From Lachnoclostridium sp. UBA1308 (GTDB lineage Bacteria; Bacillota; Clostridia; Lachnospirales; Lachnospiraceae), in NCBI GenBank assembly GCA_002307215.1, contig DBTU01000048.1, positions 1-22,491 on the forward strand: DNA of 22,491 nucleotides. Reading direction: 5' to 3'. The number at the start of each line of letters is the position of its first letter. Position 1 is the first letter of the stretch. The notes beneath the pieces were generated by a model. It ran no database searches. It was not told the origin of the DNA and saw only the letters and a list, made by a program, of their open reading frames with translations. Positions 14,802 through 22,491 of the stretch are shown one piece after another. The translations under genes were made by a program, and so were the position numbers.

Positions 14802-16286
14802 CTATCTTTCCTCATACCAGCCTACGATACCCGGATTCAAATTGATATTAACCTGCTTAACCTCCTGATATTCCTCCAGGCCTTGTATTCCGAGCTCTCT
14901 GCCGTAACCGCTCATCTTATAACCACCCCAAGGTGCTTCATTATAGGTCGGGTTATAGCAATTAATCCAAGTTATTCCTGCTCTGATTTCTTTGAGGACA
15001 CGGAGACCTCTTGCTCCATCCGTAGTAAATACCGCTCCGGCAAGTCCGTAAATCGTATCATTGGCAAGCATAATTGCTTCTTCTTCTGTCTTAAAGGTCT
15101 GAATCGTAACCACCGGTCCGAATACTTCTTCTTTAACAATTGTCATCTCCGGGGTACAGTTATCAAAGATGGTCGGTCGTACATAATACCCCTTTGCACA
15201 TTCACCCTCGGTATAACGGTAACCACCGCATACTAAAGTTGCACCTTCTGCTTTTGCTATCTCAATATATTTCAGGACAGTATTCATATGTGATTCAGAT
15301 ACCAAAGGCCCCATATCCGGATTATCCAGACCATTGCCCAGTGTCATCGCATTCGCCCGCTGTGCAAGTCTCGCGACAAATTTATCCTTAATGCTTTCTT
15401 CAATAATAATTCTGGAACCTGCGGAACAAACCTCTCCTTGATTAAAGAAGATTCCGATCATTGCCCACTCAATAGCTCCCTCAAAATCTGCATCCGCAAA
15501 AATTACATTTGGGGACTTACCGCCAAGTTCAAGCCCGACTTTCTTCAGATTGCCGATTGCTGCCCTCGCAATATCTTGTCCGACCTCAGTACTTCCGGTA
15601 AATGTAACCATGTCAACATCCGGGCTTGCGGCAATCTCATGACCTACCGTATTGCCGGCACCCATAACAAGATTAGCAGTTCCCTTCGGAAGCCCTGCCT
15701 CATCCATGATTTCAAATAAGATAACGGAGGATAGCGGTGTATTAGAGCTTGGCTTAAATACAATACAGTTACCTGCACTAAGTGCCGGAGCTATCTTCCA
15801 CACAGCCATAAGTAAGGGATAGTTCCAGGGTGTAATCTGGCCGCATACACCGACCGGTTCATGAATCGTATAGGAATGCATCTCTCCAAAATTCGAATTG
15901 ACATCATAAACACCGCCATACGGAACTTTAATCAGACCTGCATAATACTTAAAGCAGTGGATTGCATCATCCACATCTCCCTCAGCTTCACGAAGCGGCT
16001 TTCCGTTATCAAGAGTATCTGTTCTTATCAGTTCATCTCTTCTCTTATCCATCAAATCTGCGATCTTCAATATAATATCGGCACGCTTTTGAGAATCCAT
16101 CCTTCTCCATTCGCCCTTACCGTAAAAAGCTTCCTTTGCCGCAGCAATCGCGAGATTTGCATCCTCAACTCCGCCCTCAGCGGTTTCTGCAATTACTTCC
16201 CCATTGGCCGGATTAATTACTTTCCTAGTCTTACCGGAAAGTGCCGGAACCCATACGCCATTGATATAGTTTTTCATTAATTCCAT
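14802..16286 (-). CDS. NAD(P)-dependent aldehyde dehydrogenase, probably 4-aminobutanal dehydrogenase
   Basis: 494 residues, the standard length of class-1/2-like aldehyde dehydrogenases. The oxyanion asparagine N155 sits in TPWNYP, the general base E253 in LELGGKSP and the catalytic C287 in NQGEVCSAGSR; EEVFGPVV and INCYNPTYNEAPWGGYKMSG are family landmarks near the C-terminus. It resembles betaine-aldehyde / gamma-aminobutyraldehyde dehydrogenases. AAGGAGG lies seven bases before ATG 16286. It stands between patA and 4hbD, so oxidising the 4-aminobutanal made by PatA to GABA is the most natural role. Betaine aldehyde or succinate semialdehyde cannot be excluded from sequence alone. Confidence 0.87.
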   Translation of the reverse strand: MELMKNYINGVWVPALSGKTRKVINPANGEVIAETAEGGVEDANLAIAAAKEAFYGKGEWRRMDSQKRADIILKIADLMDKRRDELIRTDTLDNGKPLREAEGDVDDAIHCFKYYAGLIKVPYGGVYDVNSNFGEMHSYTIHEPVGVCGQITPWNYPLLMAVWKIAPALSAGNCIVFKPSSNTPLSSVILFEIMDEAGLPKGTANLVMGAGNTVGHEIAASPDVDMVTFTGSTEVGQDIARAAIGNLKKVGLELGGKSPNVIFADADFEGAIEWAMIGIFFNQGEVCSAGSRIIIEESIKDKFVARLAQRANAMTLGNGLDNPDMGPLVSESHMNTVLKYIEIAKAEGATLVCGGYRYTEGECAKGYYVRPTIFDNCTPEMTIVKEEVFGPVVTIQTFKTEEEAIMLANDTIYGLAGAVFTTDGARGLRVLKEIRAGITWINCYNPTYNEAPWGGYKMSGYGRELGIQGLEEYQEVKQVNINLNPGIVGWYEER

Positions 16287-16310
16287 ACAATAACCTCCTT
16301 GAAAATTAAT

Positions 16311-16585
16311 AAATATATTGTTAGGGCTATTATCTTATTAAAAAGCTATTAAACGCTTTCATGTTTTTAATGCAAAAACACGCTTTAAGCGCATTAATCA
16401 CTATAACTCTTAAATATTTTATCTCTTTATATATTTAATTCTTTCAATGCTTTATCGCTTTAACTGTTATATTTCTTTTAAAGTTTTAACTCTTTAAAGC
16501 ATCTCTTTACTCATTAAAATGCCTTAAATATATAATGTTTTATCCGAGTGAAAGCTGTAATAATATCAAAATAATTTCTTACAAT
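16311..16585 (-). other. C-poor low-complexity leader of the aldehyde dehydrogenase gene
   Basis: Read on the minus strand, this part of the 516-bp gap between patA and the aldehyde dehydrogenase gene is A- and purine-rich. It repeats short motifs such as TTAAAGAG, AAAGCGATAAAG and TAAAGAGATAAA, and includes the near-palindrome CGCTTTAAGCG (16381-16391). No gene is seen. It probably forms an unstructured 5' leader; I could not place a convincing promoter. Confidence 0.45.
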
Positions 16586-16589
16586 TTTC

Positions 16590-16777
16590 GGAACACGGGT
16601 ACACATACAATGTTAATCTATTTGACCGGCCTTTATAACTTTCTTGGTAATACTTGCTTCGAGCTTTGAACAATCAAGTCTGGGAAATGTCCATGGAGCT
16701 CAAAAATCGAAGCTTAGTATTACCGGAAAGTTATAACCAGCGGGAAGATAGATTAACACTGTATGTGTACCGTTCCT
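16590..16777. repeat. 188-bp imperfect inverted repeat (long hairpin) between patA and the aldehyde dehydrogenase gene
   Basis: Arms of about 78 nt flank a loop of about 32 nt. TACACATACAATGTTAATCTA (600-620 of this kilobase) matches the reverse complement of 16749-16769 at all but one position, TTATAACTTTC at 16633-16643 matches 16727-16737, and GGTAATACT (16646-16654) matches 16716-16724. GCTTCGA / TCGAAGC close the inner end. It begins about 25 nt after the patA stop. There is no T-tract on either side, so it is not an ordinary terminator. A MITE-like element or a processed RNA hairpin fits better; I see no clear target-site duplication. Confidence 0.8.
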
Positions 16778-16802
16778 AGAACAAATAGTCTTTATCAAAA
16801 AT

Positions 16803-18158
16803 TTACAGCTTGAACTCTGCCTTAGTATCGGAAAGCGCCTCATCCATTCTGGATAAGATATTGTCGATGTCTTCGATGGTGATGACTGCTGCGGGTTCAA
16901 AACGTACGCATTTTGCATTCACTAAAGTACCTGCTGTTAAGACACGTCTTTGGAACATGCCTTTTGCTACCGAATAGCCTACATCACTTGTAACAAATTC
17001 CACACCGATCATCAGACCGATTCCACGGACATCATCGACTACGGTAGGATATTTTGCTGCCAGCTTCCTAAGGCCTGCAATCAGATATTTACCCTTTTCT
17101 GCACATTGGCCCGGAACATCATTCTCCAGCATGTACTTAATCGTTGCAATTGCAGCGGAACATGCCAACGGATTACCGCCAAAGGTAGGGGATCCAAGCA
17201 ACCAAGGATTATCAATCAGTTCCTGAGTCCACATATGAGGTCTGCAGATAATACCTGTAATAGGCATAATTCCACCGCCGAACGCTTTGCCATAAGTCAA
17301 AATATCCGGTACTACATCTTCTGCTTCACAGCGGAACATCGTTCCGGTTCTTCCCATACCTGTCTGAATCTCATCAAATATTAATGCCACGCCGTACTCA
17401 TCACAGATTGCTCTTACCTCTTTCAAATAGCCCTTCGGAGGGATGATGATACCTGCTTCTCCTTGAATCGGTTCCAGGATAACTCCGGCAACCTTCTCAC
17501 CGACTGCCTTTAAATTACGGATTGCTTTTCTGATATCTTCAGCAATGCCGTATTCCACATGCTGAACCTGCTGAACCATAGGAATATATGGGGTACGATA
17601 GGTCCCTTTGCCAGCCATGGATACTGCACCCATGGATTTCCCGTGGAAAGCACCTACACTGGAGATGAACCAACTACCGCCGGTTGCAACTCTGGCAAGC
17701 TTTAATGCCATTTCAACCGCCTCAGCTCCGCCGTTTGTAAAGAAACATTTCTCCAGATCTCCAGGAGTAATGTCTGCGACTGCTTTGGCAAGATAGCCAC
17801 GTAAGGGATCTAATAATTCTTGTGAATGAAGAGCTTGATGGTCTAATTGTGCTTTTACCGTATCAATAATTTCCGGATTTCTATGTCCGCAGGTGTATAT
17901 ACCAAAGCCACCTAAGCAGTCAATGAATTCTTCTCCATACAATCCAGAGCAGTACGCACCATAATCTTTCCACTCTACAACTGCAGCGTTTGTTGATACA
18001 GATTTACGGTATTTCAACCATCCGGGGCTTACATAGGTGTCAAAATACTCAATCGTCTCCTGTGTAATTTCCTTCTTTTCTGCGTCCGTCAGCTCATCGC
18101 TGTGAATAAACTTGATTACTTTGTTTAAGTCGTTTACTACCTGCTCTTTGTTTTTCAT
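16803..18158 (-). CDS. patA: Putrescine aminotransferase (class III, PLP-dependent)
   Basis: 451 residues, compared with 459 in E. coli PatA (YgjG), which it resembles throughout: EFIDCLGGFGIYTCGHRNPE, LHSQELLDPLRGYLAK, SVGAFHGKSMGA and ILEPIQGEAG. The PLP lysine is K291 in TYGKAFGGG and the ring-binding aspartate is D262 in IFDEIQTGMGRTG. PatA transfers an amino group from putrescine to 2-oxoglutarate, giving 4-aminobutanal. The gene lies downstream of a complete putrescine importer and upstream of an aldehyde dehydrogenase, which supports the substrate. The ribosome binding site (AGG seven bases before ATG 18158) is modest and follows a structured leader. It might also accept cadaverine, or GABA, for which no separate aminotransferase is seen here. 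Confidence 0.92.
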   Translation of the reverse strand: MKNKEQVVNDLNKVIKFIHSDELTDAEKKEITQETIEYFDTYVSPGWLKYRKSVSTNAAVVEWKDYGAYCSGLYGEEFIDCLGGFGIYTCGHRNPEIIDTVKAQLDHQALHSQELLDPLRGYLAKAVADITPGDLEKCFFTNGGAEAVEMALKLARVATGGSWFISSVGAFHGKSMGAVSMAGKGTYRTPYIPMVQQVQHVEYGIAEDIRKAIRNLKAVGEKVAGVILEPIQGEAGIIIPPKGYLKEVRAICDEYGVALIFDEIQTGMGRTGTMFRCEAEDVVPDILTYGKAFGGGIMPITGIICRPHMWTQELIDNPWLLGSPTFGGNPLACSAAIATIKYMLENDVPGQCAEKGKYLIAGLRKLAAKYPTVVDDVRGIGLMIGVEFVTSDVGYSVAKGMFQRRVLTAGTLVNAKCVRFEPAAVITIEDIDNILSRMDEALSDTKAEFKL

Positions 18159-18179
18159 TTTATTACCTAGCCTTTCGTT

Positions 18180-18279
18180 CAGATCACTTTCACAGAAAGT
18201 TGATCTGTTATTTTATATTGATCCCGGTGCAGAAGCCGCTAAAAATAATGATAAATGGATCGATACTTTTTCGCGGCTC
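18180..18279 (-). promoter_or_regulatory. Structured leader upstream of patA
   Basis: Two stems lie in the 227-bp gap between potD and patA: CAGATCA-CTTTC / GAAAG-TGATCTG (18180-18207, 3-nt loop), about 20 nt before the patA start, and GAAGCCGCTAAAAA / TTTTTCGCGGCTC (18232-18279). Neither has a terminator tail. They may modulate patA translation or message stability; I do not recognise a known riboswitch. Confidence 0.4.
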
Positions 18280-18346
18280 ATTTCCCGGATTAATATCACA
18301 CCAAACCCAGCATAGCCACACAGTGGCTGAAAATGCTTATGAAACC

Positions 18347-18374
18347 TGTTTGCTCTTAGCTGTTTGCTCTTAGC
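18347..18374. repeat. Exact 14-bp tandem duplication after potD
   Basis: TGTTTGCTCTTAGC occurs twice in a row just downstream of the potD stop. It looks like a recent slippage duplication in non-coding sequence. Confidence 0.7.
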
Positions 18375-18385
18375 TTTTCTTTCTG

Positions 18386-19438
18386 TTATTTTGTAAAATC
18401 AGCCCACATCTCACTGTAGATATCTATGGTCTTGCCGATATTCTTAACATAGGCGCCCTTTGCAATCTCCTCGGAAGGTATCATGATAGCAGGATTGTTC
18501 TTGTAATCCTCACCCATCAGTGCTGTACCGGCTTTATTCGGATTCAGATAAGGGAACTCTGTTACAATCTCCTTATTTACCTCTGCCTTTAAGACATAAT
18601 CAATAAATTTATATGCGTTTTCTGCATTCTTGGCATCCTTGGTGATACAGAGATTATCGAGGAACAGATACATTCCTTCCTTCGGATATGCAACTGCAAG
18701 ATCCTTATTTTCACCGATAGCAATTGCTGCTTCACCGCTCCAGAACAAGCCTGCCGAAGTTTCTTCTGTAATCATCATAGTCTTGGGTGAGTCACTGTCA
18801 AGGCTCTTGATGTTCGGCTTTAAGGTTGCTAATTTATCATTTACCTCAGACAATTTAGCCTCATCCGTCTCATTCATATCATAGCCCATGCTTAAAGAAG
18901 TAATACCAATAATCGCCCTAAAGTCATCCAGTACAACCAGATTGTTTTTATATGCCGGCTTAAACAGTTCTGCATAAGTAGTAAAGTCAGCATCTGCCGG
19001 TACCAGGCTCTTATTATATACGATAACACCGGCACCGCCAAGGTAAGGTATGGAATATCCGTTTTCAGGGTCATAGCTTGGATTTAAGTATGCAGGATCA
19101 ACATTGCCGATATTCGTCAGCTTACTCTGATCCATCGGAAGCAGTAAGCCCTGGGAAATCATATTCTCAACCATGTAGTCACTGGGACACACAATATCGT
19201 AGGTTCCTGCCGTACTGCCCGTAACCTTAGCAAGCATTTCCTCATTATTGGAATAAGTCTGCATCTGTACATCAATTCCTGTTTCTTTTTCAAAACCGGT
19301 GATTACCGAATCCGGGATATACTCCGTCCATATAAACAAATTAAGTGTTCCGTTCTTTCCGCCCTTACCACAAGAGGTTAAGGAAAACAGGAATATTCCC
19401 AACATCGTTATTACTAATACTTTTTTAATCCTCTTCAT
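18386..19438 (-). CDS. potD: Spermidine/putrescine-binding lipoprotein
   Basis: 350 residues from ATG 19438. AGGAGG directly abuts an in-frame ATG at 19447, so the second ATG, nine bases further, is the better start. A lipoprotein signal with box LTSC precedes GKGGKNGTLNLFIWTEYIPD, the characteristic PotD/PotF opening (W-x-[EDN]-Y-[IV]). TYDIVCPSDYMVENMI and the tail ENAYKFIDYVL are also typical. It captures polyamines outside the membrane for the PotABC transporter encoded upstream. A 125-nt A-rich spacer separates it from potC. Whether putrescine or spermidine is preferred cannot be read directly; the catabolic genes downstream favour putrescine. Confidence 0.92.
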   Translation of the reverse strand: MKRIKKVLVITMLGIFLFSLTSCGKGGKNGTLNLFIWTEYIPDSVITGFEKETGIDVQMQTYSNNEEMLAKVTGSTAGTYDIVCPSDYMVENMISQGLLLPMDQSKLTNIGNVDPAYLNPSYDPENGYSIPYLGGAGVIVYNKSLVPADADFTTYAELFKPAYKNNLVVLDDFRAIIGITSLSMGYDMNETDEAKLSEVNDKLATLKPNIKSLDSDSPKTMMITEETSAGLFWSGEAAIAIGENKDLAVAYPKEGMYLFLDNLCITKDAKNAENAYKFIDYVLKAEVNKEIVTEFPYLNPNKAGTALMGEDYKNNPAIMIPSEEIAKGAYVKNIGKTIDIYSEMWADFTK

Positions 19439-19563
19439 AAATCTCATCCTCCTTATTTCTTTTGTTTTATTTTCTTCTTTGTTTTATTTCTGTTTCATTA
19501 CTTTATTTTATTTTTTTATCATATTCTTTTGTTATATTTATTTGTTTCATTTTCTGCTTATTT
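19439..19563 (-). other. A-rich low-complexity spacer before potD
   Basis: Read on the minus strand the spacer is nearly free of C and made of short AAATAAAA-like and GAAACAAATAAA-like runs before the potD AAGGAGG. No hairpin, promoter or gene is apparent. It probably acts as an unstructured leader that favours potD translation; that is inference. Confidence 0.5.
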
Positions 19564-20355
19564 TTATTTACTTTTTGGTTTTTTGTCTCTTTGGGATAAT
19601 ATTACAATACCTATCGTTACTGCAAGCACAATGGTTGAAAGAGCATATACATCAGGTGTTACACCTGTCTTCGTCAGTTCCATAACCTTTAGCGGGAAGG
19701 TGTTGCTGCCCGGGCCTGTGGTAAAGAAGCTGATGATGATATCATCAATCGAGAGTGTAAAGGATAAGAATGCTCCCGCAATAACACCCGGCATAACAAT
19801 CGGTAATGTTACGGTGAAAAAAGTCTTTATCCTACCTGCTCCCAAATCCATTGCCGCCTCTTCCACCGATCTGTCAAAGCCTGCAAATCTTGCATTTACA
19901 GTAAACACGACAAAGGGAATACAAAAGGTTGCATGTGCAATAATCAGGGATATCAATCCCATCGGTATCTGAGCAATATTAAATATTGCAAGTAATGAGA
20001 TACCAAGGACAATTTCAGGGATTACTACCGGAATGTAAAGTAGCGAATCAATCACATTTTTACCTCTGAACTTATACTTTGACATACCGTAGGAAGCCAG
20101 TGTACCGATAACAGTTGCTATCACCGTACTTGATAAACCAACAATCAAGGTATTGCCATAGGCCTGAAGTAAGGCATCATTTTGAAATAATTTGAAATAC
20201 CATTGAAAGGTAAAGCCTTCAAACACGATGTTTCGTTTGGAGGTATTAAAGGAATACAGCACCACAATCGCAATCGGAAGATAAAGAAAGCCATAGATCA
20301 ACAAATCGTAAATGCCGGAAAGTGTTTTTCCGAAACTCTTCTTCCTCTGTCTCAT
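19564..20355 (-). CDS. potC: Spermidine/putrescine ABC transporter permease
   Basis: 263 residues with about six membrane segments. The cytoplasmic coupling loop EEAAMDLGAGRIKTFFTVTL (about residues 165-184) is the EAA motif of type-I importers, and SFTLSIDDIIISFFTTGPG is a strong PotC landmark. The start ATG directly follows the potB stop (TAAATG), with GGGGGTGAT inside the potB end. It forms the membrane channel with PotB. Confidence 0.93.
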   Translation of the reverse strand: MRQRKKSFGKTLSGIYDLLIYGFLYLPIAIVVLYSFNTSKRNIVFEGFTFQWYFKLFQNDALLQAYGNTLIVGLSSTVIATVIGTLASYGMSKYKFRGKNVIDSLLYIPVVIPEIVLGISLLAIFNIAQIPMGLISLIIAHATFCIPFVVFTVNARFAGFDRSVEEAAMDLGAGRIKTFFTVTLPIVMPGVIAGAFLSFTLSIDDIIISFFTTGPGSNTFPLKVMELTKTGVTPDVYALSTIVLAVTIGIVILSQRDKKPKSK

Positions 20356-21225
20356 TTACATCACCCCCAAATCCTTGATATCGCCGCCGCATTTCTTATA
20401 AATCGACACAATAATTATGATGAGAATGATCAACAACATGGAAAAAGCGGCACCGAGGGGCCAATTATTGGCTGCCTTGAACTGATTTTCAATCAAGTTA
20501 CCAATCAGCTGGGACTTCCCTCCACCCATTATATCAGATACAAAGAAGTATCCCAGGGAGGGTATAAATACTAATATAGTACCGGAGAAGATGCCCGGAA
20601 AAGTTAGTGGCATAGTAACATGGAGAAATGTCTTAACTTTATTCGCCCCAAGATCATTGGAGGCTTCCAGTAAACCAAAATCCAGCTTGTCAATGGAAGC
20701 AAATAACGGCAATACCATATAAGGAAACAGGATATATACCATACCGAGAAGAACAGCGCCTCTGGTATAAAGAATCTCAAGAGGTGCGTTAATCAGATGC
20801 AGCTTTTCAAGTACCGTATTGAGAAGTCCCGTCTTACCAAGTATTGTCTTCCAGCCGTTCAGTCGGATCATGGAATTGGTCCAGAAGGGAATCATCAGTA
20901 GCATCATCATAAGAGCTTTCTTTTTCCCGCTTGCCCTTGCCATATGATAAGCGAACGGATATCCGAACAGAACACTGAATACAGTTGTAAGTACTGCCAG
21001 GACAAATGAATTCGAGTATATCTCAAGATAAGTGGGATTAAATAACTCCTTGTAATTGGATAGCGTTAATTTGTAAACTACACTGTATCCATCCGTTGAC
21101 TGGAAGCTTAAATAGAAAACATAAATAAGTGGAGCTGCTACAAGCAGTATCAGCCAGATGGTAATCGGCGAGACGGTAGTAAGCAGTGGTATCGTCTTAT
21201 TACGGAATTTGTGGTTTTTCTTCAT
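20356..21225 (-). CDS. potB: Spermidine/putrescine ABC transporter permease
   Basis: 289 residues with about six membrane segments. The EAA loop reads LLEASNDLGANKVKTFLHVT, and IPFWTNSMIRLNGWKTIL is the usual PotB segment after the second helix. The start ATG directly follows the potA stop (TAGATG), and its ribosome binding site GGGAGGGG lies in the potA end, so the genes are translationally coupled. It pairs with PotC. Confidence 0.93.
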   Translation of the reverse strand: MKKNHKFRNKTIPLLTTVSPITIWLILLVAAPLIYVFYLSFQSTDGYSVVYKLTLSNYKELFNPTYLEIYSNSFVLAVLTTVFSVLFGYPFAYHMARASGKKKALMMMLLMIPFWTNSMIRLNGWKTILGKTGLLNTVLEKLHLINAPLEILYTRGAVLLGMVYILFPYMVLPLFASIDKLDFGLLEASNDLGANKVKTFLHVTMPLTFPGIFSGTILVFIPSLGYFFVSDIMGGGKSQLIGNLIENQFKAANNWPLGAAFSMLLIILIIIIVSIYKKCGGDIKDLGVM

Positions 21226-22359
21226 CTAAACCCCTCCCAAATTCACATTTTCTATAACATTATGAATGATATGAGCGGAAGACTTCATTATCACGACATC
21301 TTCTAAATCCCAGTAGATGTTAATGACTTGGCCAACCTTCGGAATCTCATCCATATCCATACGGCTTAGCTTCAAGGTCTGACCGCTTTCGATAACGATA
21401 TTACTTTTAATGATATTGCCGACATAAATCTGTTCTTTTACAACGCCCTTTATTCCAAAGCCTTCTACCGGTTGCTTGGAGAATTTTAATTTCTCGGGTC
21501 TGACACAGGCATATACCATCTCTGATTCTTCAAATGTCATATCAGAGGAGGCCTTACCGAGTGCACTGCCGACTTCCATACTTAATATTACGGTATCATT
21601 TGTTCCGGCTTTCACGGTCGCATCAAAGATATTAGATTCACCGATGAAATCAGCAACAAATTTTGTCTTCGGCTTTTCATAGATGCCCTCAGGTGTATCA
21701 AGTTGATCCAGATAACCCTGATACATGATTGCAATTCGATCACTCATTGTAAGAGCTTCTTCCTGGTCATGGGTTACATAGATGAAGGTAATACCGAGCT
21801 TCTTCTGCAGATTCTTAAGTTCTAACTGCATTTCCTTACGAAGCTTTAAGTCCAGAGCTCCCAAGGGTTCATCAAGTAAAAGTACCTTCGGGTTATTAAT
21901 CAGGGCTCTGGCAATTGCTACTCTCTGCTTTTGACCACCGGAAAGCTGAGTAGGGAAACGTTTATCATAACCGTTTAATTGAACCAATTCCAGCATTGCC
22001 TGTACCCTATCTTTAATTTCAGCCTTCGCTACCTTCTTCATCTTTAGGCCATAGGCAATATTATTATAAATATTCAGATGGGGAAATAAAGCATAACTTT
22101 GAAACACTGTGTTGACATTGCGCTCAAAGGGCTCCTTATCCTCAACATTTTCTCCTTCAATCAGAATTTGTCCGCTTGTCGCTTCTTCAAAGCCGCCGAT
22201 CATTCGTAAAAGAGTTGTCTTTCCACAACCTGACGGCCCAAGCATCGTCAGAAATTCTCCTTCATAAATATCCAGACTCAAATCATGAACAACATGATTT
22301 TCTCCGTATTTTTTATTAACATTCTTAATTGTAACAATTGCTTTTTTATCCCCTGTCAT
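21226..22359 (-). CDS. potA: Spermidine/putrescine ABC transporter ATPase
   Basis: 377 residues from ATG 22359 (AAGGAG eight bases upstream; a GTG nine bases earlier is less likely). Walker A GPSGCGKTT (41-49), Q-loop VFQSYALFPHLN, signature LSGGQKQRVAIARAL, Walker B VLLLDEPLGALD and switch histidine VTHDQEEALTMSD mark a polyamine/sugar-type importer ATPase. The last ~110 residues form the TOBE-like regulatory domain (VRPEKLKF, IKGVVKEQIYVGN). First gene of the polyamine block, with its own promoter. Confidence 0.95.
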   Translation of the reverse strand: MTGDKKAIVTIKNVNKKYGENHVVHDLSLDIYEGEFLTMLGPSGCGKTTLLRMIGGFEEATSGQILIEGENVEDKEPFERNVNTVFQSYALFPHLNIYNNIAYGLKMKKVAKAEIKDRVQAMLELVQLNGYDKRFPTQLSGGQKQRVAIARALINNPKVLLLDEPLGALDLKLRKEMQLELKNLQKKLGITFIYVTHDQEEALTMSDRIAIMYQGYLDQLDTPEGIYEKPKTKFVADFIGESNIFDATVKAGTNDTVILSMEVGSALGKASSDMTFEESEMVYACVRPEKLKFSKQPVEGFGIKGVVKEQIYVGNIIKSNIVIESGQTLKLSRMDMDEIPKVGQVINIYWDLEDVVIMKSSAHIIHNVIENVNLGGV

Positions 22360-22389
22360 CCTAATCACTCCTTCATAAGAGTCGTAGTA

Positions 22390-22418
22390 TTATTACCATA
22401 AGCGTAAGAAACCTGTAA
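22390..22418 (-). promoter_or_regulatory. Predicted potA promoter
   Basis: On the minus strand TTACAG (22418-22413), a 17-nt spacer and TAATAA (22395-22390) make a fair sigma-A promoter about 30 nt upstream of the potA start. Its -35 box is part of the palindrome listed next. Confidence 0.45.
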
Positions 22419-22430
22419 CATGTGTTACAG
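22413..22430. promoter_or_regulatory. Palindromic candidate operator at the potA promoter
   Basis: CTGTAACA and its exact reverse complement TGTTACAG are separated by TG, an 18-bp site of the kind bound by dimeric repressors. It overlaps the proposed -35 box, which suits repression. The regulator is not in the window and I do not assign a family. Confidence 0.5.
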
Positions 22431-22491
22431 TTCAACCTTCAATGAAATGTAACCGGACTGGGAAATAAATGATTTTCATATAGGAGTATTT

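Noticed and set aside
16590..16777. Ordinary terminator or classic MITE with target duplication
   Set aside because: There is no T-tract on either side and I could not find matching flanking duplications, so it is left as an unclassified long inverted repeat.

Overview
The window is a stretch of low-G+C Firmicute chromosome. A clostridial anaerobe, probably Lachnospiraceae, is suggested by AGGAGG-type ribosome binding sites, by surface proteins carrying a domain ending VxFxLxHGGNYxL, by a clostridial-type 4-hydroxybutyrate dehydrogenase, and by DUF1858 and DUF2325 proteins. No rRNA, tRNA, integrase, intact transposase or CRISPR array is visible. Almost all genes lie on the minus strand.

Region A (1-1500): a plus-strand pair, a DUF2325 protein whose 5' end may lie outside the window and a 65-residue DUF1858 redox-disulfide protein. 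It ends in a long bidirectional terminator shared with the convergent operon.

Region B (1511-10271, minus strand): an eight-gene operon with a good promoter at 10243-10271. In order of transcription it encodes a signal-less (cytosolic) type-2 solute-binding-fold protein, a Cys-rich HypB/UreG-like GTPase, an orphan ABC-type ATPase with a helical N-terminal extension, a FecCD/BtuC-type permease, its ATPase, then a 300-bp array of 24-nt repeats, the lipoprotein binding protein, and two membrane-anchored surface proteins sharing one extracellular domain (one also has leucine-rich repeats). Most junctions overlap. My reading is a metal or metal-cofactor uptake and delivery system with surface receptors and a dedicated cytosolic handling arm. 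Its substrate is unknown. This is the best candidate here for an undescribed system.

Region C (10361-13423): a visibly AT-richer cassette with an RloA/AbiLi-like AAA ATPase and an RloB/AbiLii-like partner, a probable abortive-infection module. The rloB-like gene is frameshifted at a homopolymer. The cassette is flanked by an inverted-repeat element on one side and a start-less coding remnant on the other.

Region D (13433-22491, minus strand): a putrescine uptake and catabolism block. It runs potA-potB-potC-potD (spermidine/putrescine ABC importer), patA (putrescine aminotransferase), an aldehyde dehydrogenase and a 4-hydroxybutyrate dehydrogenase. Together they could turn imported putrescine into 4-aminobutanal, then GABA, and handle the succinate semialdehyde / 4-hydroxybutyrate step of GABA fermentation; a dedicated GABA aminotransferase is not present. 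The block has a palindromic candidate operator at the potA promoter, a structured leader before patA, a 188-bp hairpin between patA and the aldehyde dehydrogenase gene, and C-poor low-complexity spacers before potD and the dehydrogenase gene.
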